A stretch of 64,000 bases of DNA from Microglena sp. YARC (GCA_022414725.1 CM039463.1:37842816-37906815), one strand, 5' to 3'; counted from the first letter of the stretch, positions 39,248 through 48,302 are shown. Notes: generated by a model from the letters alone, not told the origin. Program-made: numbers and translations.

Positions 39248-39370
39248 TTTAATAATTCAAGAGGCGATCGCTTAAGTGCGGCTGGTCCTTCAATGGACAC
39301 TCTCGAAAGTACCGACAAAACAATGCCGAGACCTGTATTGATCAAAGTTGTTTACACTCGTTTTTATTAA
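39248..39370 (+). other. GDRLSAAGPSMD scrap
   Basis: A 40-codon frame 'MFNNSRGDRLSAAGPSMD...' shares its start with the mosaic at 32035-32070 and, partly, with 35770. Probably a dispersed gene scrap rather than a gene. Confidence 0.3.
39350..39361 (-). promoter_or_regulatory. ACGAGTGTAAAC motif
   Basis: Exact copy of the 12-mer on the minus strand; the duplicated segment at 42584 carries it too (42626-42637). Confidence 0.3.
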
Positions 39371-39399
39371 AATAATTGTTTAGTTGCTAATCTGTCATC

Positions 39400-39495
39400 G
39401 GGGTTGTAGCTCAGTGGTAGAGCGTGAGGTTAAGCCAATTTTCTTCATTCCTTGATCATGTCGCCCACTGATGGGTTCGAATCTCGGTACCTCCA
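39400..39495 (+). tRNA. tRNA-like gene, possibly intron-containing or decayed
   Basis: GGGGTTGTAGCTCAGTGGTA GAGCG forms the 5' acceptor and D arm with a perfect A box (TAGCTCAGTGG). GGGTTCGAATC is a near-perfect B box, and TACCTCCA closes the acceptor. The span is 96 bases, about 20 too long, so an anticodon-loop intron is likely; TGAGG/CCTTG can pair around it. The acceptor stem has one mismatch and the T stem is weak, so it may be a pseudogene. Anticodon not assigned with confidence. Confidence 0.55.
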
Positions 39496-39571
39496 GTGTT
39501 TTTCCAAAGTTCCACCTTCAGTTAATCAAGTTAATCAAGTTAATCAAGTTACGTGAGTTAATTTAACTAAG

Positions 39572-40147
39572 TTAGTCAATTTCCTGGCTGCGGATATCTT
39601 GACTGAAGACGCGTCCACCGCGATCCACAGCTGTCACGATCATACGACGAATTGTCACAGATCCAAGTGTTGTTCCGTCTTTCATGTCAATGTTGATGAG
39701 ATGCGGTAGCCAGGACGAAAGTCTACTCGCGCACATAGTGGCCTGCTGTATGGCTTTCAACACCTTGGCATTTCCAGTTTTGGCATGGGCTTTGAGGATT
39801 TTCGTCTCCACCACGAAAAGTGTGTTGATAGCATGTGAGAATACAAGGGCGTCCCCGTTGGCGCGCTTGAAGCAGCCGTCATCGAAGACGTACTCCACAG
39901 CGACGAGGAACAAACGTGACGATGGGGATGTGTGGTGTTTTTGTTTAATTAGGTGGCGCAATGCGTTATACTCCAAGACGCGTGGATCGCCGGAAGTAGT
40001 CAATGACGTCCGCAGTGCATTGATACGGCTGACATTCCTGCAGTGGAGGCGATCAAGAAACTTGGCTGTGTCAAGACTGTCCATGTCCAGCGCCCTTCCT
40101 AGTTGGCGGACTGGCTTTGAAATGGGCTGACAAGGTTGTGTCGGCAT
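39572..40147 (-). CDS. Hypothetical protein, PD-(D/E)XK nuclease-like
   Basis: 191 residues, ATG start. The middle reads 'KRANGDALVFSHAINTLFVV' followed by 'ETKIL', matching the D...(E)xK spacing and strand pattern of PD-(D/E)XK nucleases. Helices follow ('NAKVLKAIQQATMCASRLSS'). The assignment rests on that motif alone. The last 28 codons are duplicated at 42746-42832. Confidence 0.5.
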   Translation of the reverse strand: MPTQPCQPISKPVRQLGRALDMDSLDTAKFLDRLHCRNVSRINALRTSLTTSGDPRVLEYNALRHLIKQKHHTSPSSRLFLVAVEYVFDDGCFKRANGDALVFSHAINTLFVVETKILKAHAKTGNAKVLKAIQQATMCASRLSSWLPHLINIDMKDGTTLGSVTIRRMIVTAVDRGGRVFSQDIRSQEID

Positions 40148-40605
40148 CGCGTCGATGAAGACTCTTTTCTTCGCGCATACGTGGATGTGGCAATGGTTCT
40201 TATTACTCCAATCTCAAAAGAAGGCTTTACATATCCGTCTGTGTGGCGTGTGGAAAGAGAGAGAGAGCGAGATAGAAAGATAGAGAGAGAGAAAGAGAGA
40301 GAGAGAGAGAGGGATAGATATTCGCGTGTGTATGTATTTTGCGTTATTTGTAGATGGAAGAAAGGAAAGAGTAGGGTTGTGTGCGAATGAAGAGGATGAT
40401 GAGGAGAATAAAAGAAAAATATGCATTCTCGTGGCGAGGATGTCCTTTTATGATGCCTGGCTATCGTACCTCCAGCAATACACAAGTATTGGGCATGCCT
40501 GTGTACGCAAAGCGCCGGTCCCTTTAATCTGAGTGAGTGATAGCAGAAGTCTGCTTGAGACGACACGTGTTTCCGCGCACCCTCGAATCACGAAGAATCG
40601 ATTCT
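40148..40605. other. Spacer: (GA)n microsatellite, duplicated segment, hairpin
   Basis: 40256-40316 is a GA-rich microsatellite. 40388-40500 duplicates 10545-10660. A hairpin (ATAGCAGAAGTCTGCTTGAG) lies at 40541-40561, about 45 bases downstream of the D5 gene's end. No gene is supported. Confidence 0.6.
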
Positions 40606-42102
40606 TTACACCAGCCTGTATCCTTTGAAAACCCCTCGCAAATTTTCGTTTCCGCGGCTTTTGACGCGGCTTTGCTCTAGACACCTGACGCTTAGGTGAC
40701 GTTCCAGGTCCGTCTTGATCGTGCTTAGTTTCCCGTTGAAATATTCGCATGTCTTGAAGCGTTCTTTGGCCTCCTTCAGCAGAAATGCGCTGTCCGGGCT
40801 GGCCGCGGCGACGTGCTCTTCGACGAACATAGCCACGGCGTCGTCGTTCGCGTTCAAGTACACCGCACTGGTCTTCTTTAACAAATCGGGCATATCGAAC
40901 TTGTACGCGTATGCAAACGCGTGTAGAAGGGTGCGTATGAACTCCATGCGCATCGCTCCGTCTGCCTTGAATGACTCTACAAGCCCTGCGTCTCGTGGGA
41001 AGAGGAATTTGGCGGCGTCCGCCTCATCCGCGTCCACAAACCTACTGATGTAGTCGAGTTTTCGTATCCGTCGTTGGACTCCCGAGTCAGAACCGTCGAC
41101 CACTGGCGGGGCGTTGCACATGATGTGTATCTTGTGTTGCGGGCGGAAGCGTACGATGTCGCTGGAGTGCAAGAGGCGGTAGGTGATGCCTTCCCCACCG
41201 GTCATATCCTTGAGGACTCCGGAATTTAAGACTTCGTCGTGGTTTGTCTCTGTGCAATACATAATGCGGACCCCCTTCCACGTCGCAAACTCTGGCATCG
41301 GGCGACCTGGATCGATGCGTTGCTTGCTTGTCAGCATTTCCACGCCGAATTTCCGGATGTAGTCGCCCAATGCGATCTCCATGACTTCGAAGAACTTGGT
41401 CTTCCCGTTAGAGGCGGACGCGTTGGCGCCGGCGTGTATGTGAAAGAGCTCTTGTCCGCTGTCTCCGTACAGCTGTCTAGCAAATGTGTGGATGAGGTAT
41501 TCTCGTTGGTATATATCGGGGTGCATCGTGTCCCAGTATTTCCGCACGCGGTCTGCTGATTCCGCGCACACTGCGACATTGTAATCGAATCCCACGGACA
41601 TGGAGACCATGTCCTCCGGATGCCCTTGACGGAAGACGCCGTTTTTGAGGTCCCACACGCCGTTGTTGAACCCTAAGAGGTTTGGGTCGGCGTCGAGTTT
41701 CTTCATGAAGTCCGGGTCGTAAAAGTACTCTAGCATCTCTTGCAGGACGTTATTCTTGAAGGTCGCGTCCTGGAGTCGCTCGGTGATGTTCGCTAGCCGT
41801 TCGGCGGTCGCGTTCTTTGTGCTCATATTTAGCAGGTTGCTCTGCATGTCGTAAGCTCTCTCCTTGTGCAGAGCGGTCATGAAGTGATCTCGAACAACGG
41901 TGGACAGCACGTGCTTGACTTGGAACTTGGCGGCGACCGTCACCCATCGCCCGTCGAATACGTACCATAATAGCTTTCCGTTCGTGCTCCTCGCGGCGGC
42001 AGCGATGCGGTTTCCAAGTATTCGTTTCGCAATGCGCGCGATCTCGTTATGGCTCCCGTTGCACGCGCGGACGTCGTCCTCCTCCTCAATGTGTAGGAAC
42101 AT
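40606..42102 (-). CDS. D5-type superfamily 3 helicase
   Basis: 499 residues from the ATG at 42102; the frame continues upstream to a GTG, but only through a dispersed repeat. An N-terminal D5_N-type region ('NGKLLWYVFDGRWVTVAAKF', 'LLGFNNGVWDLKNGVF') leads to the helicase core: Walker A 'ANASASNGKTKFFEV' (about 230), Walker B-like 'WKGVRIMYCTETN' (about 280), and motif C 'HKIHIMCNAPPVV'. The primase domain normally fused at the front of giant-virus D5 proteins is absent. The core motifs look intact. D5 proteins unwind DNA at viral replication forks. Confidence 0.85.
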   Translation of the reverse strand: MFLHIEEEDDVRACNGSHNEIARIAKRILGNRIAAAARSTNGKLLWYVFDGRWVTVAAKFQVKHVLSTVVRDHFMTALHKERAYDMQSNLLNMSTKNATAERLANITERLQDATFKNNVLQEMLEYFYDPDFMKKLDADPNLLGFNNGVWDLKNGVFRQGHPEDMVSMSVGFDYNVAVCAESADRVRKYWDTMHPDIYQREYLIHTFARQLYGDSGQELFHIHAGANASASNGKTKFFEVMEIALGDYIRKFGVEMLTSKQRIDPGRPMPEFATWKGVRIMYCTETNHDEVLNSGVLKDMTGGEGITYRLLHSSDIVRFRPQHKIHIMCNAPPVVDGSDSGVQRRIRKLDYISRFVDADEADAAKFLFPRDAGLVESFKADGAMRMEFIRTLLHAFAYAYKFDMPDLLKKTSAVYLNANDDAVAMFVEEHVAAASPDSAFLLKEAKERFKTCEYFNGKLSTIKTDLERHLSVRCLEQSRVKSRGNENLRGVFKGYRLV

Positions 42103-42250
42103 TAATAACAATAATAAAATGTATGTATGTATGTTGTTTACACCACTTCCGCGAGACGATGAGTGACGATGGCGATGATCCGCCACCGTGTGTCATGAAT
42201 GGACGGTGTGGATGCGACAGTTTTCCACAGTTTTGCGTGTGATGATTGAA
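42025..42250 (+). repeat. Dispersed upstream segment
   Basis: Shared with 33820-34030 and in part with 11850-11990 and 44505-44600: TTGTTTACACCACTTCCGCG, then CGATGATCCGCCACCGTGTG and GACAGTTTTCCACAGTTTTG. It supplies the region before the D5 gene. Confidence 0.8.
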
Positions 42251-42465
42251 TAATACGAAAGCGCAACAACAGAACCGACAAAGGAATATTTTAAATATAA
42301 AATTGCAAAAGGATGGAATGCAGGCGCAGAGAAAGTATGTGGGTGAGTATGCGATGCGTGCGGGCGCTCTTTCCACATCCCACCCGTGCATTCATTCATC
42401 ATGTCGTAGCCGCAATCCCATATATCCGCGTGTCGACTTCCCTTTGATTTGAAGCACTTTTTTTA

Positions 42466-42545
42466 CGAAATACTGAAGAATGCCGGAGGCTCACATCAAT
42501 CCCTATTTAAAACGAACGTGTTCACATGAACACCTCTGAAAACGG
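42466..42545. repeat. 112-bp repeat, partial copy
   Basis: ACTGAAGAATGCCGGAGGCT through AACACCTCTGAAAA; AT-rich tail missing. Confidence 0.85.
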
Positions 42546-42583
42546 AACGTTACATCCATCTGGGGGAACGGGGGGAACGTTAC

Positions 42584-42832
42584 ATACTCAGCAAAACAAT
42601 GCCGAGACCTGTATGGATCAAAGTTGTTTACACTCGTTTTTATTAAAACAATAGTTTTTTAGTTGCTAATCTGTCAACGGTAGACTCGGTACCTCCAGTG
42701 TTTTTCCAAAGTTCCACCTTCAGTTAATTAAGTTAACTAAGTTATTCAATTTCCTGGCTGCGGATATCTTGACTGAAGACGCGTCCACCGCGATCCACAG
42801 CTGTCACGATCATACGACGAATTGTCACAGTC
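42584..42832 (+). repeat. Duplicate of 39325-39655 lacking the tRNA body
   Basis: Matches the 39-kb segment on both sides, but where that has the tRNA-like gene only CAACGGTAGACTCGGTACCT remains, i.e. a D-arm scrap and the 3' acceptor. It also contains the last codons of the nuclease-like gene. Confidence 0.85.
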
Positions 42833-42856
42833 CATATGTAGATACCGGCTATATTT

Positions 42857-43022
42857 AATGGGCGTTCCAGCCTCCCGGCCGATTTTTTAAAATTTCTAAT
42901 CAGGATTTAGAGCCTCTTGAACGACTCGCTAGCTTGAGACATAAGCACCAAGGAATCACAAATCCGCTCCATACCATGTTTCGCAACCAGTCAAAATCGG
43001 CCGGGAGGCAGGAACGCCCATT
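42857..43022. mobile_element. 166-bp MITE, intact copy C
   Basis: Full length, flanked by ATTT on both sides (42853-42856 and 43023-43026). Inserted between the nuclease-gene scrap and the LRR gene end. Confidence 0.9.
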
Positions 43023-43051
43023 ATTTACTAAGGATGACCCGTTGAACAATT

Positions 43052-44410
43052 TTACACATCATTCCATCCATTTTTCAAGTACGTCAACGAAGTGAGTCCT
43101 GCCAGCGGTGATATGTCGTCCACGTCGGTGTTAGAACTGTCCAGGTGCACCAATGAAGTGAGTCCTCCCAGTGGTAATATGTCTTTCACACGTGTGCCCT
43201 TCATGTTCAGGTGAATCAACGAAGTGAGTCCTGCCAGCGGCGATATGTCTAGCACCTTGCTCCGGCGACAAGACGGAATGAAGCCGGACGTCGGTACTCG
43301 GTCTTCGACCACACATGTGTACGCCATGTTCAGATGAACCAACGAAGTGAGGCCGGACAGTAGTGATATAGAGGGTACACGTGTGTGCTCCATGTTCAGG
43401 TGAAGCAACGCAGTGATACCGGACACCGGTGAGATGTCTTCGAGCTTGTATTTGAGATACGAAATGTCGAGGTGAATCAACGAATTGATACCGGACAGAG
43501 ATGATAGGTATTCCACGTCGGTGCCCTCCATGTTGAGGTGAATCAACGAAGTGAGTCCTGCCAGCGGTGATAATAGGTGTTCGCCCACCCGTGTGTACGC
43601 CATGTTCAGATGAACCAACGCGGTGAGTCCGGACAGGTTTGATATGTCTTCTAGTTTGTTTCCGATATGCGAAATGTTGAGGTGAACCAACGCATTGAGT
43701 CCTGAAATCGCTGATAATGGGTGTTCGTCCACGTACGTGAGGTGCGAAATATCTAGGTGAATCAACGAAGTGAGACCTGACAGCGGTGATATGTCTTTGA
43801 GTTTTGCTTGTATTAGCGAAATGTCTAGGTGAATCAAAGAAGTGAGGGCGGCCAGTGGTGAAATGTCGGTCACAAGTGTGTGCGCCATGTTCAAGTGAAT
43901 CAACGAAGTGAGTCCGTACAGAGCTTGTATGTTGTACAGAGGTGTGTGCGACATGTTCAGATGCGTCAACGAAGTGAGTCCGGACAGAGGTGATAATAGG
44001 TCTTCGTCCACGTAGGTGTTCGATATGTCCAGGTGCGTCAATGAAGTGAGTCCGTACAGTGGCGATATGTCGGTCACGTAGGTGTTCGATATGTCCAGGT
44101 GAACCAACGCAGTGAGGACGGACAGCGGCGATATGTCTTGGATCTTGTCTTCGATATCCGACATTGATTGGTAGGGTACGTATTCCCCACGATTGACACC
44201 TATTTTCAACTCTTTGAGCCTGCAAATGCGTGCTAATGCGTATTCCAAACTGTTATAATGTCTTAGGTGGATCCTTGTGACACACCGGGGTGTGACGCAT
44301 CTCCACTTTTTGCAAACGAGAGGCACTTGTTTGAGGTGGGATTCGTTCAAAATCGCATTGGCTAGAATGATCTCCAATACATCTTCATTGATTTCGTCAA
44401 AGGAACTCAT
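43052..44410 (-). CDS. F-box/leucine-rich-repeat protein
   Basis: 452 residues, ATG start. Residues 1-50 fit an F-box ('EDVLEIILANAIL' ... 'VPLVCKKWRCVT'). About 15 leucine-rich repeats of 22-27 residues follow, consensus 'DISPLSGLTSLIHLDIS', the SDS22/internalin-like class. It has no signal peptide or membrane segment. The F-box suggests a substrate-recognition subunit of a host-type SCF ubiquitin ligase; this is inferred from architecture. Repeat units are variable in length ('VDEDLLSPLSG') but the frame is intact. Confidence 0.85.
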   Translation of the reverse strand: MSSFDEINEDVLEIILANAILNESHLKQVPLVCKKWRCVTPRCVTRIHLRHYNSLEYALARICRLKELKIGVNRGEYVPYQSMSDIEDKIQDISPLSVLTALVHLDISNTYVTDISPLYGLTSLTHLDISNTYVDEDLLSPLSGLTSLTHLNMSHTPLYNIQALYGLTSLIHLNMAHTLVTDISPLAALTSLIHLDISLIQAKLKDISPLSGLTSLIHLDISHLTYVDEHPLSAISGLNALVHLNISHIGNKLEDISNLSGLTALVHLNMAYTRVGEHLLSPLAGLTSLIHLNMEGTDVEYLSSLSGINSLIHLDISYLKYKLEDISPVSGITALLHLNMEHTRVPSISLLSGLTSLVHLNMAYTCVVEDRVPTSGFIPSCRRSKVLDISPLAGLTSLIHLNMKGTRVKDILPLGGLTSLVHLDSSNTDVDDISPLAGLTSLTYLKNGWNDV

Positions 44411-44423
44411 TCGTTTGTGAAGT

Positions 44424-44479
44424 GTGCTGTGCTGTGCCTTGCTGTGCCTTGCTGTGCCTTGCTGTGCCTTGCTGTGCTG
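44424..44479. repeat. TGTGCCTTGC minisatellite
   Basis: Five or so copies of a 10-11-base unit just upstream of the LRR gene, followed by an AAGTGTAAAC variant of the ACGAGTGTAAAC motif at 44488-44497 (minus strand). Confidence 0.8.
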
Positions 44480-44499
44480 AAAAATGGTTGTTTACACTT

Positions 44500-44820
44500 A
44501 ATTCGAGGACGATGATCCGCCACCGCATCCGTGTGTCATGAATGGACGGACAGACGGCCGGACTGACGGTGTGGATGCGACAGTTTTCCGCCGTTTGCTT
44601 GTGTCCTCCGATACCGCTGACGATCTCGCTTCTTCCAAAGCTTGATGTGAACTGTGGGCTCCCCTCCGGTCGCCCACCCGCTCGGTTCCTCGCGGACCCT
44701 TTGTGGGGGCTCCCCTCCGGTCGCCCCCAGTCGCTCCGCTGTGGGGAGGTGAAAGGGGCTCCGCCGCTTGTTATATGTTAATGTGAGACGGTTCTCATCC
44801 AAGTGTTGTTTGTTATCTTT
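44500..44820. other. Spacer: dispersed segment and GC-rich hairpin block
   Basis: 44505-44600 repeats the 33.9-kb segment. 44655-44770 (GGGCTCCCCTCCGGTCGCCC ... GGGGCTCCGCCGCTTGTT) recurs at 47932-48005; this is a GC-rich, self-complementary block. No gene. Confidence 0.65.
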
Positions 44821-45310
44821 GCCTCGACTCGACACAGGTTCCGCCGTCATGTAATGCGAGAGGTTGGTCGCCATGTGATGTGATGTGATGTGACTCGACT
44901 CGACACAGGTTCCGCCGTCATGTAATGCGAGAGGTCGGTCGCCATGTGATGTGATGTGATGTGACTCGACTCGACACAGGTTCCGCCGTCATGTAATGCG
45001 AGAGGTCGGTCGCCATGTGATGTGATGTGATGTGACTCGACTCGACACAGGTTCCGCTGTCATGTAATGCGAGAGGTTGGTCGCCATGTGATGTGATGTG
45101 ATGTGACTCGACTCGACTCGACTCGACACAGGTTCCGCCGCCTGATGCGATAGGTCGGTCGCCATGTGATGTGATGTGATGTGATGTGACTCGACTCGAC
45201 TCGACACAGGTTCCGCCGCCTGATGCGATAGGTCGGTCGCCATGTGATGTGATGTGATGTGATGTGACTCGACTCGACTCGACACAGGTTCCGCCGTCAT
45301 GTGATGCGAG
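44820..45310. repeat. GACTCGACTCG satellite, longest array
   Basis: About seven units of 65-72 bases: GATGTGACTCGACTCGACAC, AGGTTCCGCCGTCATGTAAT, GCGAGAGGTCGGTCGCCATG. The His/Ser-rich open frames here (SSRVTSHHITSH) are by-products. Confidence 0.95.
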
Positions 45311-45384
45311 AGGTCGCTCTGGGAGTCTGGGAGTGGGAGTGGGAGTGGGAGTGGGGGGTTGGGGCATATCCTAGAGACACACAG

Positions 45385-45480
45385 TCTCTGTATTGACAAT
45401 ATCGGTTACAAAATATGGTTGACTTGGTCAACTTTTCATAATCCTTAAAAAAAGTACAATGTAATCATCAACTGTCCCTA
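45385..45480 (+). repeat. Weak copy of the 9697/38385 element tail
   Basis: TCTGTATTGACAATATCGGT TACAAAATA ... CAACTGTCCCTA; diverged and without the coding part. Confidence 0.5.
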
Positions 45481-45574
45481 TGAGCTTCCATGCCGCACTT
45501 GATCACCATCTGCCTGCATTCGCAGCAGCTTTGGTAGCTCTGCATGGTCTAGCTTAGCTAATCTAGGGGATCCC

Positions 45575-45727
45575 CTACACTGTAGGCTCATTCCTGTTGG
45601 TGACATCATCATCATTCCTGTTGGTCCTGATTGTCTCCCCGACGATTCCCCTTCCACAATTCTTGCATCGGCCATCAAAGCCGAAATTCCTCCGAGCTTT
45701 ACAAACATCGCAATACGCATTCGGCAT
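45575..45727 (-). CDS. Small zinc-ribbon-like protein (50 aa)
   Basis: ATG at 45727, TAG stop. 'MPNAYCDVCKARRNF' and 'GRCKNCGRGIVGE' give CxxC-x11-CxxC, a compact zinc-binding pattern. The Asn/Asp-rich tail contains an imperfect repeat (TNRND / TNRNE), coinciding with a duplicated CTGTTGGT stretch in the DNA. Too small to assign; could be a real mini-protein or the end of a zinc-ribbon gene. Confidence 0.45.
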   Translation of the reverse strand: MPNAYCDVCKARRNFGFDGRCKNCGRGIVGETIRTNRNDDDVTNRNEPTV

Positions 45728-46049
45728 TTCCCTGTATGGGGGGGTTGGTTTAGTTCCCTGCGCCTATCATGGAAACTTGCTAGCATCCATCCCAATGCAT
45801 GCGACATCTGGAACTCAAATGGTCACCTGTTTGGCGACAGACAAACAGACAGACAGCAAGCGTACGATTGATTGATTATCCTGGAATCGAGCGATTGACT
45901 GCGCAAATCTCTTTCATTTCCATTATGCATCGAGTTTTATAAACGACGAAACCCGGGTTTCGGGTTTAGGGAAGCCGCAGGTGCCGCCGTGTGGCACGTG
46001 GAGAAGCCGCAGGTGCCGCCGTCCTTGGATGAGATGATGGAGGTCGCCC
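45728..46049. other. Spacer without a supported gene
   Basis: Contains a direct repeat GAAGCCGCAGGTGCCGCCGT at 45972 and 46003. No coding frame is convincing. Confidence 0.4.
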
Positions 46050-46440
46050 TGTGACTCGACAGATGTGCCGCCGTGATGCGAGAGGTCGCTCTGTGATGTG
46101 ACTCGACTCAACTCGACTCGACTCGACAGTTTCCGCCATGATGCGAGAGGTCACCATGTGATGTGACTCGACTCGACAGGTGCCGCCATGATGCGAGAGG
46201 TCGCTCGCTCTGTGACTCGACTCGACAGTTTCCGCCATGATGCGAGAGGTCGGTCGCCATGTGATGTGACCCGACTCGACACAGGTTCCGCCGTCATGTA
46301 ATGCGAGAGGTCGGTCGCCATGTGACGTGACTCGACTCGACAGTTTCCGCCGTCATGTAATGCGAGAGGTCGGTCGCCATGTGATGTGATGTGACTCGCC
46401 TCGACTCGACAGATGCCGCCGTCCTTGATGAGAGTGGTCG
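46050..46440. repeat. GACTCGACTCG satellite
   Basis: Six units of the satellite described at 22640, with GTTTCCGCCATGATGCGAGA variants. Followed by the 46459-46470 copy of ACGAGTGTAAAC and a 20-base C-run at 46488. Confidence 0.9.
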
Positions 46441-46633
46441 GTCTCCGTTCCTCGAAACACGAGTGTAAACGTTGTTGTGGCCTAAGCCCCCCCCCCCCCC
46501 CCCCCCCTCACCCGAATCCTGTGTAGTGCTGGCGGCGGTACGTACAATCAATCAATCGATCGCCGGACATGATAAAAGGCCCGACGATCCCCGAAACTGC
46601 AAAAGCCGCCGCTATGCGTGTGTGTGCATCATC

Positions 46634-47701
46634 TTATTCCTCTTCACTTGCGTGAGTCGTGAGTGCACCACCATTATCACCATCATCATGTCGTAGCCGC
46701 AATCCTATATATCCGCGTGTCGACTTCCCTTTGATTTGAAGCACTTTTTTTACGAACCCCTTGTTCTTCATCTGCCTGTGGAACCACTTTTCTCGATCGT
46801 TACTGTCCCCGCTTTCCTCGAGATACATGTGGAACAAGGCAACGCTCGACTCCCTGAAATCTTCCGCAAACTTGCAGTTCTCGGCGAGGAACGCTTGCAC
46901 GCCGTCCTGCTCCGCCAAGTATTGTCTGGTAAAATCGGTTACCTTCTTTGGTTCCCCGATCAAGTTCCTATTTCCGTCCAGTTGTTGCTCGAACGTCTCG
47001 TCAATGAGAAGTGGCCCTGCGAAGTCCATTGTGTTCTTCACTCCACGGGAAGACTATATGTACCGGATCAGCCTGGCAACTTCTTTTTTCTTCGCATCCA
47101 GATCTTCTTTACTCCTGGATTCTTCTTCTTTTCCGATGCACAACTGTGCGGCCTGTGTCGATAACCATAAATCGACGTCCCTGAGCATCCCTTCTAAGAC
47201 CTTGCTCGCCACGGTCTTGACCCACCCATCCTCCACACTGACCCACCTGCACGTGTCCTCATCGAATATGTAGTAGTCTCTGCATCTCTTCCCTGTCTTC
47301 TTCAACGTCCCTTTCATAAGATAGTGCATAATCTCCCCCAATCCTCTGTCTCCCTTGTCCCAATTGTCCCGTACTATTTGTGGAATTGAATATGCTCGAT
47401 ACACAGCGTACCCGCACGGGTCGTCCTCGCCGGCCCACTTGACCACCGACTTCATTGTCATCTTCGGCCCATCATAATTGGGCCTTCCCACCGTGTCCCA
47501 TATCTTCTCTGCGTCTTCCTCATCGTATCTTGGCGACACCTTGGACATTTGTTTCCATAGCGCCTTGTACGCCTCTCCGTACTCGTTCTTCAATGCCGTC
47601 GCCACTCCTCGCCATGTGTCTCTGGAATCCCACCTGTTTTTTTCTAGGAGCAGTAGAATCTTCTCTACATGCGTGCTGTCTATGAAGCTTGTCGGCATCA
47701 T
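46634..47701 (-). pseudogene. D5-type primase-helicase with deleted core
   Basis: The ATG at 47701 or 47698 opens a PriCT-2-like segment ('WRGVATALKNEYGEAYKALW', 'RYDEEDAEKIWDTVG') and a D5_N start ('RCRDYYIFDEDTCRWVSVED'), stopping at 47054. Directly beyond, another frame encodes a D5-type C-terminus ('FAEDFRESSVALFHMYLEES', 'NKGFVKKVLQIKGKSTRGYI'). The whole ATPase core, roughly 250 residues, is missing between them. This is a different lineage from the 40.6-kb gene, which has the core but not the front. Confidence 0.75.
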
Positions 47702-47716
47702 TATCCCCTGCTCCAC

Positions 47717-48267
47717 CTCTGTTGTTGTTTTTGTTTTCCGTTTCCATGTATTCTACTCTTATCCCCTGCTCTTCCATGCATGATGGACGCGTCTCCTCCG
47801 TTTTGCGTGTGCCATGCGTTATTATGTCTCTTGTGTGCGTTCGCCGCCTATCACTCTTCTTCACGTGTGTTTGCATGATCAATGAATCAGTCCATTAGTG
47901 TGTCTCATGCTTGATGTGAACTGTGAACTGTGGGCTCCCCTCCGGTCGCCCCCAGTCGCTCCGCTGGGGGGAAGAGGTGAAAGGGGCTCCGCCGCTTGTT
48001 GAATAGGTTTCTGCAACTGAATCCCTCTGCCCCGCTCCTTAAGAAACCCAATTGTGATCGATCGCCCCCCAGTGTCTTCGTTTGCGTCAGATGCGGTTTC
48101 TCATTCAAAACACGAAAACACAAAAACACACCAATTTACTAAACTTGTGATTGTTCTCTTTTAACAAGGGGCCTTGTCTGGGGCTGGGTCCCTATATAAC
48201 TATTTTAATATCCTAAAAAATTGTGTATTTGTGTATATGTGGTAGAGGTAATAACGATTCCCATGTA
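47717..48267. other. Spacer with GC-rich block and duplicated AT-rich stretch
   Basis: 47932-48005 is the GC-rich hairpin block also at 44655. 48165-48255 resembles 28625-28760. No gene is supported. Confidence 0.5.
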
Positions 48268-48292
48268 AATACCGTATTCCGTCGACTGTAGT
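48268..48292 (+). repeat. Fanzor1-type right-end scrap
   Basis: CCGTATTCCGTCGACTG-TA, the outermost part of the Fanzor1-type end, ten bases before the TV-Pol gene. Confidence 0.65.
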
Positions 48293-48302
48293 ATAAAACA
48301 AC

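Noticed and set aside
44918..45399. His/Ser-rich protein frames
   Set aside because: Arise entirely from the GACTCGACTCG satellite.
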